64,000 nucleotides of DNA, taken from positions 59,712 through 123,711 of the forward strand of contig JASGJA010000015.1 in the NCBI GenBank assembly GCA_049840935.1, in the 5' to 3' direction. This DNA comes from Mesorhizobium_G sp049840935. GTDB lineage: Bacteria > Pseudomonadota > Alphaproteobacteria > Rhizobiales > Rhizobiaceae. A model generated the notes under the pieces. It was not told the DNA's origin and did no database searches. It was given only the letters and a program-made list of their open reading frames with translations. Position numbers and translations under genes: made by a program. Every line of letters begins with the position of its first letter. Within the stretch, counting starts at the first letter, position 1. This document shows positions 17,004 through 25,437 of this stretch, piece by piece.

Positions 17004-18188
17004 ATGATCCAAACCGTACCGGCTTTCGACCGATTGGGCGAAGAAAACGCTTTTGCCGTATTGGCTCGCGCAACCGCGCTTGCGCAGGCAGGCAAAGACA
17101 TCATCAATCTGGGGATTGGCCAGCCCGATTTCCGAACGCCGCAGCACATTGTGGAGGCGGCGATCAAGGCCCTGCGCGACGGCCACCACGGTTATACGCC
17201 CGCGAACGGCCTGCTTGCGACGCGCGAAGCGGTCGTGCGGCGTACGTTGACCACGACAGGCATCGAAGTCTCGCCTGAGAATGTGATGATCCTGCCCGGC
17301 GGAAAGCCGACCATGTATGCGGCAATCGTCATGTTCGGCGAACCCGGCGTGGACATTCTTTATCCCGATCCGGGCTTTCCGATTTATCGCTCGATGATCG
17401 AATTTACCGGTGCGCGCCCGATACCCGTACCGATCCGCGAGGAAAACGGCTTTGCATTTTCGGCGGAGGAAACGCTGGCGCTGATAACGCCGCAGACAAG
17501 GCTGCTGATTCTTAATTCGCCTGCCAACCCGACAGGAGGCGTGACGCCGCGCGCAGAGATTGAAAAACTTGTGAAAGGCTTGGAGAAGCACCCGAACGTC
17601 GCGATCCTCTCTGACGAAATTTACGACGTCATGACCTATGACGGCGAGCAGCATACCTCGCTGCTGCAATTTCCAGAGGTGCGCGACCGTTTGATCGTGC
17701 TGAACGGCTGGTCCAAGACATGGGCCATGACCGGCTGGCGCATGGGCTGGTCGATCTGGCCAAACGGCGACAAGGGCGGCAACCTTTATGACAAGGTGCG
17801 CAAGCTGGCGGTGAATTGCTGGTCATGCGTGAACGCGCCATCGCAATTTGCGGGTATTGCGGCGATAGATGGACCGCAGGACGACGTCGCAAAAATGATG
17901 CGGGCATTCGACAATCGCCGCAAGATTGTGGTGGAGGGGTTGAACGGTCTGCCGGGCGTTTCGTGTATCACGCCAAAAGGCGCGTTTTATGCGTTCCCGA
18001 ACATCAAGGGTACTGGCCGGAAGGCCAAGCCACTTGCATCGGCATTGCTGGAAGATGCGGGTGTCGCGCTGATCGGCGGGCCGGATTTTGGCGTGCTCGG
18101 CGAAGGCTATATCCGGCTGTCATACGCCAACTCGGAAGAGAATATCCTGCGCGCAATCGAGCGCATTGCGGAGTATCTGGCGAAGTAG
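17004..18188 (+). CDS. Class I/II PLP-dependent aminotransferase
   Basis: A 394-residue cytosolic fold-type I enzyme resembling aspartate or aromatic aminotransferases. Visible elements: NLGIGQPDFRTP, GHHGYTPANGLLATREAV, NSPANPTGGV (substrate/PLP contact), LSDEIYDVMTYDG, and the PLP lysine in NGWSKTWAMTGWRMGW (about residue 232), then the C-terminal IRLSYANSEENI with the carboxylate-binding Arg. Amino donor and acceptor cannot be settled from sequence. The ATG was chosen because the family N-terminus starts there (IQTVPAFDRLG); the open frame reaches 66 bases further. It is divergent from the GNAT gene. Confidence 0.9.
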   Translation: MIQTVPAFDRLGEENAFAVLARATALAQAGKDIINLGIGQPDFRTPQHIVEAAIKALRDGHHGYTPANGLLATREAVVRRTLTTTGIEVSPENVMILPGGKPTMYAAIVMFGEPGVDILYPDPGFPIYRSMIEFTGARPIPVPIREENGFAFSAEETLALITPQTRLLILNSPANPTGGVTPRAEIEKLVKGLEKHPNVAILSDEIYDVMTYDGEQHTSLLQFPEVRDRLIVLNGWSKTWAMTGWRMGWSIWPNGDKGGNLYDKVRKLAVNCWSCVNAPSQFAGIAAIDGPQDDVAKMMRAFDNRRKIVVEGLNGLPGVSCITPKGAFYAFPNIKGTGRKAKPLASALLEDAGVALIGGPDFGVLGEGYIRLSYANSEENILRAIERIAEYLAK

Positions 18189-18196
18189 GTGCCTTC

Positions 18197-18236
18197 CTCT
18201 CCGCCTGCGCTTCTCCCTCAATGGGAGAAGGCAGAT
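18197..18236. repeat. RIME-like palindrome
   Basis: CTTCTCCCTCAATGGGAGAAGG plus part of the second arm (CCTCTCCGCCTGCGC), sitting between the convergent aminotransferase and SDR genes. Same family as the elements at 4717 and 7743; shorter and probably decayed. Confidence 0.65.
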
Positions 18237-18255
18237 AACCAATACGGACGCGGCC

Positions 18256-19002
18256 CTATCCCCGCCCGACAAACGGCATGTTGGTTGCCATGATCGTTTG
18301 AAACAGCACGTTGCTGTCGAGCGGCATTCCAGCCATGTAGACGACGCCCTCGGCTACCCGCTGCACATCCATGACAGGTTCGGGCGCGATGGTGCCGTTC
18401 GCCTGCGGAACGCCGGACGGCATGGCTTTCGCCATCTCCGTCAGCGCATTGCCAATGTCGATCTGCCCACATGCGATGCTGAATGGCCGCCCATCTAGCG
18501 CAAGAGTTTTGGTAAGGCCGGTAATCGCGTGCTTGGTTGCAGTGTAAGGAACAGAACCGGGACGCGGGGCATAGGCCGAGATCGAGCCATTGTTGATAAT
18601 GCGGCCCCCCTGCGGCTGTTGCTTGCGCATGGCGCTGAATGCCGCCCGCGCGCACAGAAACGCTCCCGTTAGATTTACGCCGACGACTTCATGCCAAAGC
18701 TCAACCGGAATTTCATCGATGAGCATGGGTTTCGTGCCCATGCCTGCATTGTTGAACAGCAGGTCGATACGCCCGAAATGGTGGATGATTTGCGCAAATG
18801 CTGCGTCCACCTGATCCGGCTGGCTGACGTCGCAGGCGATGGCCAAAGCCTCGGCTTTCTTGGATGCCTGCGCAACCGCCGCATCGAGCTTGTCCTTGTT
18901 TCGTCCGATAAAAACGGTATCCCAGCCCGCCTGTATCAGGGCCGTCGCGACGGCCTTGCCAATGCCGGAACCGGCTCCTGTAACAACCGCAACTTTAGAC
19001 AT
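18256..19002 (-). CDS. Short-chain dehydrogenase/reductase
   Basis: A 248-residue classical SDR, cytosolic NAD(P)-dependent oxidoreductase. Cofactor motif VVTGAGSGIGKAVA near the N-terminus, IGRNKDKLDAA, DVSQ, the NNAGMGTK segment at about residue 87, and the catalytic Ser in NGSISAYAPRPG with Tyr/Lys in VPYTATKHAITGL (about residues 153-157). Arg/Lys after strand 2 (GRNKDK) suggests NADP(H). Substrate unknown. It lies 10 bases after the DUF533 gene on the same strand and so may share its transcript. Confidence 0.9.
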   Translation of the reverse strand: MSKVAVVTGAGSGIGKAVATALIQAGWDTVFIGRNKDKLDAAVAQASKKAEALAIACDVSQPDQVDAAFAQIIHHFGRIDLLFNNAGMGTKPMLIDEIPVELWHEVVGVNLTGAFLCARAAFSAMRKQQPQGGRIINNGSISAYAPRPGSVPYTATKHAITGLTKTLALDGRPFSIACGQIDIGNALTEMAKAMPSGVPQANGTIAPEPVMDVQRVAEGVVYMAGMPLDSNVLFQTIMATNMPFVGRG

Positions 19003-19011
19003 GAGATCACC

Positions 19012-19767
19012 TTACCACGGTGATTTGCGCGCATCGGCAGACGCAGCGTCAGCATTTGCGTCGACCGGAACGGTGGCGCCCTGAATGGTCGCTTCGATGT
19101 GATCGATCAGGCTGTCTGGCAAGTTAAGGCGACCGGCGAGAAGGTCGAGATAGCCGCGCTCGGCGCGTGTATCGGCATTAATCGCGAGGCGCGAGGCCGT
19201 ATAAAGTTCGACGCGCTGCGCTTCGGTTTTCGCCTGCGCAACAAGATCGTCGAGATTGAGCGGGCTGGCCAGTTCCTTATCCAGAAATGCGCTGGCGTCG
19301 CTGTCCAGTCCGGCCAGGCCGATGCGCCCCAGAATCTTCTGGCGTTCCTCATCATCAATATGCCCGTCCGCCTTCGCAGCCGAAATCATGGCGCGAATGA
19401 GTGTGAGCGCAAATTCATGCTCACCCTGCGGCGCCTGGGAAGGGTGGAACGGCGTTTCCGATGGCGGCGGGAGAAGTTCCGGCTCCTTCGCGACAGGGTC
19501 GGTCGATGGTTGCTGGCCAGCCTGATAGTTCTGATAGGCTTTATAAGCCAACCCGGCCACAGCTGCGAGACCGCCAAGCTTGACGGCACCGCCCGTTATC
19601 TTGCGCCCTGCCCCGGTGCCAAGCAGTACGGCAGCCAGTGCACCCGCAGCGAGCGGATTATCCTTGGCCATCTGCACAGCCTTGCCCGCCTGATCGCGCA
19701 CAGTTCCGGTGGTGCCCGGAATGTTCGAGCCAAGCAATTCATCAAGCAACTTCTTCGGATCGAACAT
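19012..19767 (-). CDS. DUF533 / TerB-like membrane-associated protein
   Basis: A 251-residue protein of the YebE/DUF533 family. N-terminal FDPKKLLDELLG is the family opening. A glycine-rich hydrophobic stretch (ALAAVLLGTGAGRKITGGAVKLGGLAAVAGLAYKAY broken by charged residues, about 40-80) probably inserts in the membrane. The C-terminal 110 residues form a TerB-like helical domain (LIRAMISAAKADGHIDDEERQKI) whose acidic residues resemble a metal-binding helix pair. Function is not established; tellurite-resistance links are by similarity only. Followed 9 bases later by an SDR gene. Confidence 0.85.
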   Translation of the reverse strand: MFDPKKLLDELLGSNIPGTTGTVRDQAGKAVQMAKDNPLAAGALAAVLLGTGAGRKITGGAVKLGGLAAVAGLAYKAYQNYQAGQQPSTDPVAKEPELLPPPSETPFHPSQAPQGEHEFALTLIRAMISAAKADGHIDDEERQKILGRIGLAGLDSDASAFLDKELASPLNLDDLVAQAKTEAQRVELYTASRLAINADTRAERGYLDLLAGRLNLPDSLIDHIEATIQGATVPVDANADAASADARKSPW

Positions 19768-19855
19768 AAACCAACCTCCGCATCGGGTTTCAATTCAGGA
19801 TCGAACCTAGGAATAGCCTCGCTCTATTGCAATGAGTTGCCGGGATTTTTACCGC

Positions 19856-20776
19856 TCAGGAGCCGATGTGCTTGCGCTCGCCACGCCGCTCCGCGAGTTC
19901 GACTTGCTTCTGGCGTTCGGCGTAGCGTGCACGATCTGCCTCGCTGCGCTCGCTGACGCAATGCGGACAGGAAACGCCGATCACATAATGCGGGGACTTT
20001 CGCTCTTCCGGGGTCAGAGGATGGCGGCAGGCGCGGCAAAGCTCGGCCTCGCCAACTTCGAGACCATGTTTCACTGAAACGCGCTCATCGAAGACAAAGC
20101 ACTCGCCATCCCAGAGGCTTTCTGTGGCGGGGACTTCTTCCAGATATTTCAGGATGCCGCCGCGAAGGTGGTAGACATCCGACAGCCCGACCGATTTGAG
20201 ATAAGCGGTCGCCTTCTCGCAGCGAATGCCGCCTGTGCAGAACATCGCCACCTTGCGACCAGCAAGTTCGTTGTGATGGCGGTTCACCCAATCAGGAAAT
20301 TCCGTGAAGCTTGTCGTATTGGGGTCGATGGCATTGCGGAATGTTCCGAGCGCAAATTCGTAGTCATTGCGGGTATCGACAATGATCGTTTCCGGATCGG
20401 AAATAAGCTCGTTCCAGTCTGTCGGCGCGACATACGTGCCTGCGTCTGCCGGGTTGAGATCGGGCACCCCCATCGTGACGATTTCTTTTTTCAAGCGAAC
20501 CTTCATGCGATGAAAGGGCATTGCCGCCGCATGGCTGAACTTGGCTTCCAAGGCAGCAAATTGAGGCATCGAGGTAAGGTGCGCCATCAATTCGTCAATG
20601 GCTGCGGGCAAGCCCGCAACGGTTCCATTGATACCCTCGCGCGCCAGAAGCAGCGTGCCCTTTATGCCGCGCGCACAGCAAAAAGCGGCAAGCGGCTGAC
20701 GCAGCGCAGCCGGATCTTCCAGCCGCGTGAAATGATAAAGCGCGGCAACCTTTATTGTATTTGCATCCGAATTCAT
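19856..20776 (-). CDS. trhO: tRNA uridine(34) hydroxylase, rhodanese domain (YceA/UPF0176)
   Basis: A 306-residue protein that uses oxygen to hydroxylate U34 in a subset of tRNAs (5-hydroxyuridine). An N-terminal ferredoxin-like domain (VAALYHFTRLEDP, GTLLLAREGINGTVAG) is followed by a rhodanese domain with the active Cys in AMFCTGGIRCEKATAYL (about residue 190). The C-terminal region has the Cys pairs LCRACRHPL and VSCPHC, which could bind zinc. Intact and of standard length for alphaproteobacteria. It is divergent from the muramidase gene with a ~115-base shared upstream region. Confidence 0.93.
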   Translation of the reverse strand: MNSDANTIKVAALYHFTRLEDPAALRQPLAAFCCARGIKGTLLLAREGINGTVAGLPAAIDELMAHLTSMPQFAALEAKFSHAAAMPFHRMKVRLKKEIVTMGVPDLNPADAGTYVAPTDWNELISDPETIIVDTRNDYEFALGTFRNAIDPNTTSFTEFPDWVNRHHNELAGRKVAMFCTGGIRCEKATAYLKSVGLSDVYHLRGGILKYLEEVPATESLWDGECFVFDERVSVKHGLEVGEAELCRACRHPLTPEERKSPHYVIGVSCPHCVSERSEADRARYAERQKQVELAERRGERKHIGS

Positions 20777-20891
20777 GCGCGCTGGCCTATCGCCTCATCG
20801 ACAGCACTGCAAGTAGCGGGGGCGCGACAAAATCTGTCCACCCCTTCTGAAACTTGCCGCAAAAGACGGTCAGTATAAATGATGAGGCAGC

Positions 20892-21770
20892 ATGTTTTCC
20901 AATCAAGTAAAGAACGAAATCATTGCAACCGCGCGCGCCGCTGGCGTGGAGCCTGCGGCCCTGCTGGCAATTGCGGAGGTGGAAAGCGGAGGACAGGTTT
21001 TCGCCAAGGTGCGTGGCCGCAACGAACCTCTGATCCGCTTCGAGGGGCATTATTTTCACCGCCTGCTGGCGGAGGAAAAGCGCGCGGTTGCGCTGCGTGC
21101 CGGACTGGCGTCGCCATCGGCGGGCGGCGTTGCGAACCCGCGCACGCAGGAAGGGCGCTGGAAACTGCTGAACCGCGCCGCCATGATCGACCGCGAGGCG
21201 GCGTGGCGTTCGACTTCGTGGGGGCTTGGGCAGGTAATGGGCGACCATTTTCACTGGCTCGGCTACAAATCAATCGACGCGCTGGTGGAAGATGCACGCG
21301 AAGGCGTGAGCGGACAGGTTCGCCTGATGCTGCGTTTCATCGAGAAAAGCGGAATGCGCGACCTGCTGAACAACCATCAGTGGGAGCGCTTCGCGCTGCG
21401 CTATAACGGTCCAGCCTACGAACGGAACAATTACCATGAACGCATGGCAATCGCATATAGGCGCTATGCCAAGGGTGCAACTTTGACGATTTCGGCCTTG
21501 CTCAAGCGGGGAGCCAGCGGCAACGAAGTCGTGACGTTGCAGCAAGCGCTGACCGCCGCCGGATTTTCCGTTAACGCGGATGGGCAATTCGGCTTCGCGA
21601 CAGATGCGGCGGTGCGCTCGTTCCAGAAAAAGGTTGGCTTGGTCGCAGACGGTATTGTGGGTGCGGCTACACTTGCCAAGCTTTCCGCGACGCCTAAGCT
21701 GGAGCGCAAATCGCGCTTTTCATTTGCCGATCCGTTCATGTGGATGTCGAATGTCTATGGTCGAATGTAG
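20892..21770 (+). CDS. N-acetylmuramidase (DUF3380) with peptidoglycan-binding domain
   Basis: A 292-residue predicted muramidase. Residues 1-190 match the endolysin-type N-acetylmuramidase domain: AIAEVESGGQVFAKVRGRNEPLIRFEGHYFHRLL (catalytic Glu early), SWGLGQVMGDHFHWLGY, LNNHQWERFALRYNGPAY. Residues 200-265 form a PG_binding_1 repeat (GNEVVTLQQALTAAGFSVNADGQFG...AVRSFQKKVGLVADGIVG). No signal peptide is visible, so export, if any, needs another route. Such proteins occur in phages and as chromosomal genes in Brucella and relatives; no other phage gene is nearby. ATG chosen with GAGGCAGC before it. Confidence 0.83.
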   Translation: MFSNQVKNEIIATARAAGVEPAALLAIAEVESGGQVFAKVRGRNEPLIRFEGHYFHRLLAEEKRAVALRAGLASPSAGGVANPRTQEGRWKLLNRAAMIDREAAWRSTSWGLGQVMGDHFHWLGYKSIDALVEDAREGVSGQVRLMLRFIEKSGMRDLLNNHQWERFALRYNGPAYERNNYHERMAIAYRRYAKGATLTISALLKRGASGNEVVTLQQALTAAGFSVNADGQFGFATDAAVRSFQKKVGLVADGIVGAATLAKLSATPKLERKSRFSFADPFMWMSNVYGRM

Positions 21771-21851
21771 CCGCTGATAGACACGCAACATCGGCTCTGA
21801 TAGGTGAACTAAATCGATTGAAAAACTGGCAGCAATCAAGGGGATTTAGCC

Positions 21852-22496
21852 GTGAACAAGAAGACAAAAGCACTGTTGGCTTTGCTCGACGGGCAGCCGG
21901 TGATCCCCGTGCTGAAGATTGCGGATGTCGCACATGCCGTGCCGCTGGCTCGCGCACTGGCGCGTGGCGGATTGCCAGCGATTGAAATAACGTTGCGTAC
22001 CGGACATGCGCTTGAAGCAATCCGGCGCGCAGCAGCAGAAGTGCCGGAGGCAATTGTGGGCGCAGGCACGATCCTGAACCCAAAACAGTTCGAGGAAGCG
22101 GAAAAGGCTGGCGCGAAGTTTATCGTCAGCCCCGGCATAACCCCGGCCCTGCTCGCAGAATTGGCGGGCAGCGAAGTGCCGCTGCTTCCCGGCGCGATCA
22201 CCCCCGGCGAGATCATGGCTGCGCGCGATGCGGGTCTCGACTTCCTCAAATTTTTCCCGGCGGAGCAGGCTGGCGGCGCGTCATTTCTGAAGGCGCTGGC
22301 TTCGCCAATTGCGGACGTCATTTTCTGCCCGACCGGGGGAATTTCCGCGAAAAACGCGATGGATTATCTGCGGTTGGCGAATGTCGTCTGTGTTGGTGGC
22401 TCTTGGGTTGCGCCGGACGACATGGTCAATGAAGGACGCTGGGACGAAATCGAAGCGCTGGCGCGCGAGGCCTCGACGCTCGGTAAATCAGCTTGA
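21852..22496 (+). CDS. eda: 2-dehydro-3-deoxy-phosphogluconate (KDPG) aldolase
   Basis: A 214-residue class I aldolase that splits KDPG to pyruvate and glyceraldehyde 3-phosphate, the last step of the Entner-Doudoroff pathway; it may also act on 4-hydroxy-2-oxoglutarate. Active-site Glu is in AIEITLRTGHALEA (about residue 45), GAGTILNPKQFEEAEKAGAKFIVSPG forms the phosphate/carboxylate region, and the Schiff-base Lys is in DFLKFFPAEQAGG (about residue 132). The GTG start is preceded by AGGGGATTTAGCC. The other Entner-Doudoroff genes are not in the window. Confidence 0.94.
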   Translation: MNKKTKALLALLDGQPVIPVLKIADVAHAVPLARALARGGLPAIEITLRTGHALEAIRRAAAEVPEAIVGAGTILNPKQFEEAEKAGAKFIVSPGITPALLAELAGSEVPLLPGAITPGEIMAARDAGLDFLKFFPAEQAGGASFLKALASPIADVIFCPTGGISAKNAMDYLRLANVVCVGGSWVAPDDMVNEGRWDEIEALAREASTLGKSA

Positions 22497-22822
22497 TGTT
22501 CGCTGACCTGATTGGCGATCTGATTCCACAGCGCTTCAAGAAGAGACACGACCCGACTCAGGTCAGGATCAACGCTGGTGGCGGCAACTCGGCCCTTTAG
22601 ATCGACGATTTCACCGTGCCGAAGCATTACCGCAGCGCGAAAGCGCTCGCGATGCGCTTGATTTAGCAGAGACGCGGAAAGCAACTTCGTTACAACCGAA
22701 GCCGTCTCGACAGCAACGCGCCCATTTTCTTGCAGTTGATCTATAAGATCACGCGACACAAACTGTCTGCCTATTGAGGGAATACTGCGCTGGAGTTGAC
22801 CCGCGTCACAGATTTTTGTCAA
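22364..22822 (-). CDS. Doubtful hypothetical ORF in the eda-LysR gap
   Basis: The 371 bases between eda and the LysR gene contain no clear gene. The only long frame on this strand runs from a TTG (no ribosome site; the TTGACA there looks more like a -35 box) and its last third runs antisense over eda, where it is merely a shadow. The non-overlapping part has plausible helical content (VAVETASVVTKLLSASLLNQAHRER, VVSLLEALWNQIANQVS) and Gln/Asn-rich ends. I cannot name a family. It may be a degraded or species-specific gene, or non-coding. Confidence 0.25.
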   Translation of the reverse strand: MTKICDAGQLQRSIPSIGRQFVSRDLIDQLQENGRVAVETASVVTKLLSASLLNQAHRERFRAAVMLRHGEIVDLKGRVAATSVDPDLSRVVSLLEALWNQIANQVSEHQADLPSVEASRASASISSQRPSLTMSSGATQEPPTQTTFANRR

Positions 22823-22867
22823 CGCATGTAGTGTTATGCTGTGGAAAGCAAAGCGTTCAGTTTGACT

Positions 22868-23773
22868 TCAACTAAAAGGCTCAGATGTAGCCGTTTCGCG
22901 AACCAGCCACGACATTAGCCTCTCGCTGTCTCGCGCAATCGCTCGGGGCGGTACGAGGAAATAGCCGCGCTCTGGTGCGCTGAGCGGCGCGCCGACAGAA
23001 ACGAGTACGCCAGCCCGCATAAGACTGTCCGTCAGGCCGACCCAACCGAGCGCGACGCCCTGATGTTCGACGGCGGCCTGTATCACCAGATTATAGGTGT
23101 TGAACCTTAAACCGCCCTGCCCTGCGCGGCCCGGAATGGAGGATCGCTCAAAGTAGTCGTTCCAGTCGAACCACGGACTCGGCTTCGCAGCATCGAGATG
23201 AATCAGACGCGCGCTGGCGAGGTTGCCGGTTCTAAGTTCCGGGTTGCGGTCGAGGTAATCCGGCGTACAGACAGGAAATACCGTTTCGGACAGGATAAGC
23301 GCGGCGTTCGCGTCGAAATCCTCGCGTACGCCGAATGGGATTGCGATGTCGCTCGATTCCATTTCAGCTCGGTCAAACCGCTGCGACGCAACAATCTGGA
23401 TGTCGATGCCCGGATTGAGCACGCGAAATTCCGAAATGCGCGGCATGAGCCAGAGGGTAGAAAACGCGTAGTCGGTGCGCAATCTCACGACAGGCGTGCG
23501 GTTGGACGCTTGAAATTCACGCATCAGCGCATCGGTTTCGTCCACCGCGTTTCGGGCGACCTCGAAAAGACGCCTGCCCTGCGGAGTAAGCTCAACGCCA
23601 CGACTGCGGCGATGGAGAAGCGGCTGACTGGTTTGCTCTTCGATGCGCCGTATCTGATAGCTTACGGCAGGCTGGGTTAACCCAAGTGAGGCTGCCGCCG
23701 CCGAAAAACTGCCGTAACGGACGGTTTCGACGAAGATGCGCATCCAGCCCAGATCAATTTTGCGCTCTGACAT
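22868..23773 (-). CDS. LysR-type regulator of choline sulfate use
   Basis: A 301-residue LysR regulator, helix-turn-helix in residues 10-55 (FVETVRYGSFSAAAASLGLTQPAVSYQIRRIEEQ) and a GcvA-like effector domain (SSDIAIPFGVREDFDAN, VCTPDYLDRNPEL, YNLVIQAAVEHQGVALGW). It is divergent from betC, the arrangement of the choline-sulfate-utilisation regulator family in rhizobia, so it most likely senses choline sulfate or choline and activates betC-choX. A LysR-box-like dyad lies between the two genes at 23788-23806. Intact; ATG with family-typical N-terminus. Confidence 0.88.
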   Translation of the reverse strand: MSERKIDLGWMRIFVETVRYGSFSAAAASLGLTQPAVSYQIRRIEEQTSQPLLHRRSRGVELTPQGRRLFEVARNAVDETDALMREFQASNRTPVVRLRTDYAFSTLWLMPRISEFRVLNPGIDIQIVASQRFDRAEMESSDIAIPFGVREDFDANAALILSETVFPVCTPDYLDRNPELRTGNLASARLIHLDAAKPSPWFDWNDYFERSSIPGRAGQGGLRFNTYNLVIQAAVEHQGVALGWVGLTDSLMRAGVLVSVGAPLSAPERGYFLVPPRAIARDSERLMSWLVRETATSEPFS

Positions 23774-23787
23774 AAAATTTTTCTATC

Positions 23788-23806
23788 GTTATCATTGAAA
23801 AATAAC
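23788..23806. promoter_or_regulatory. LysR-box-like dyad in the LysR-betC promoter region
   Basis: GTTAT and ATAAC flank a 9-base AT-rich centre, which fits the T-N11-A pattern of LysR operators. It is 15 bases before the LysR start and about 85 bases before betC, a standard position for autorepression plus activation of the divergent gene. Confidence 0.5.
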
Positions 23807-23891
23807 AGGTTTACGCAAGCTCCATCGCGTTTCTTAATGTTGGCAGGAGTCTGGCGAAAAAACCAGCCATGCTGCGCCGAAAAGAGGTTTG

Positions 23892-25406
23892 ATGACCCGG
23901 CCCAACATACTCATCATTATGGTGGATCAGCTCAATGGAACGCTGTTTCCAGACGGGCCTGCGCGCTTCCTGCATACGCCGCATCTATCCGCGCTTGCGG
24001 CTCGATCGGTGAGGTTCGCGAATACATATACGGCCAGCCCGCTCTGCGCACCGGCACGCGCATCGTTTATGGCAGGGCAATTGCCAAGCCGCACGCGCGT
24101 TTATGACAACGCCGCTGAGTTCTGCTCAGACATCCCGACCTTTGCGCACCACCTGCGTGCAGCAGGTTATCAGACCTGTCTTTCAGGCAAGATGCATTTC
24201 GTCGGTCCCGACCAGATGCATGGTCTCGAGGAAAGGCTGACGACCGATATTTACCCCGCCGATTTTGGCTGGACTCCTGATTACCGAAAGCCGGGCGAGC
24301 GCATTGACTGGTGGTATCACAATCTGGGCTCTGTGACCGGCGCGGGAGTTGCCGAAATCACCAACCAGATGGAGTATGATGACGAGGTTGCCTACAACGC
24401 CAATCGCAAGCTGTATGATCTGGCGCGGGGGCACGACGCGCGGCCCTGGTGCCTGACGGTGAGTTTTACGCATCCACACGACCCCTATGTCGCGCGGCGG
24501 CGCTATTGGGATTTGTATGAAGGATCGGACGCACTCGAACCGCGCGTCGCGCCTATTGCCCATGAGCAGCAAGACCCGCATTCGCGACGGCTGATGGATG
24601 CCTGCGACTATCGGGCTTTTGACATAACAAATGCGGACGTTCGGCAGGCCCGCCAAGGCTATTTCGCCAATATCTCGTACATTGACGATAGGGTGGGCGA
24701 AATACTGGACACGCTGCATAGATGTCGCATGTCGGACAACACGGCGGTGGTTTTCGTGTCAGACCATGGCGACATGCTCGGCGAACGCGGTTTGTGGTTC
24801 AAGATGAGCTTTTTCGAAGGGTCAGTGCGTGTACCGCTGATGATCGCCGCGCCGGGATGGGCGCCGAGGCGGGTGGACGAAGCTGTATCAACGCTCGATG
24901 TTTGCCCGACACTGGCCGGTCTGGCTGGCATCGACATGGGCGAGCTTGCGCCCTGGACAGATGGCGAGGACCTTGCGCCGGTTGCCGCCGGAAAGGCGAT
25001 GCGTGGCGCGGTTCCGGCCGAATATGCGGCGGAAGGGTCTGTGTCGCCGCTGGTTTGCCTGCGCGACGGCGCGCTCAAGCTCGTGCTTTGCGAGCAAGAC
25101 CCGCCGATGCTGTTCGATCTGGCGAGCGACCCGGACGAGCTTGTCAACCGCGCAGACGATCCAGCCTATGCAGACCGGCTGCGTGCGATGACCAACACAG
25201 CCAATGCGCGCTGGAACCTCGCGGCGCTCGACAGCGCCGTGCGCGAAAGTCAGGCGCGGCGGCATGTTGTGTACCGCGCGCTGCGCAACGGAGCCTATTA
25301 TCCGTGGGACTATCAACCGCTGCAAAAAGCATCGGAGCGTTACATGCGCAATCATCTTGATCTGAACGTGCTGGAGGAGAACCAGCGCTTTCCGAGAGGG
25401 GAATAA
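23892..25406 (+). CDS. betC: Choline-sulfatase
   Basis: A 504-residue type I sulfatase that hydrolyses choline-O-sulfate to choline and sulfate, feeding betaine synthesis. The formylglycine motif C-x-P-x-R is present as SPLCAPARASFMAGQ (Cys near residue 52). Metal ligands are in ILIIMVDQLN and VFVSDHGDMLGERGLWFKM (Asp/His near 300). The C-terminal YYPWDYQPLQKASERYMRNH is characteristic of choline-sulfatases. No signal peptide, so the enzyme is cytosolic and needs imported choline sulfate. AGAGG precedes the ATG. It is followed 31 bases later by choX. Confidence 0.94.
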   Translation: MTRPNILIIMVDQLNGTLFPDGPARFLHTPHLSALAARSVRFANTYTASPLCAPARASFMAGQLPSRTRVYDNAAEFCSDIPTFAHHLRAAGYQTCLSGKMHFVGPDQMHGLEERLTTDIYPADFGWTPDYRKPGERIDWWYHNLGSVTGAGVAEITNQMEYDDEVAYNANRKLYDLARGHDARPWCLTVSFTHPHDPYVARRRYWDLYEGSDALEPRVAPIAHEQQDPHSRRLMDACDYRAFDITNADVRQARQGYFANISYIDDRVGEILDTLHRCRMSDNTAVVFVSDHGDMLGERGLWFKMSFFEGSVRVPLMIAAPGWAPRRVDEAVSTLDVCPTLAGLAGIDMGELAPWTDGEDLAPVAAGKAMRGAVPAEYAAEGSVSPLVCLRDGALKLVLCEQDPPMLFDLASDPDELVNRADDPAYADRLRAMTNTANARWNLAALDSAVRESQARRHVVYRALRNGAYYPWDYQPLQKASERYMRNHLDLNVLEENQRFPRGE

Positions 25407-25437
25407 ACTTAAATAAAGCAAAAACAGGAGTGCTGAC

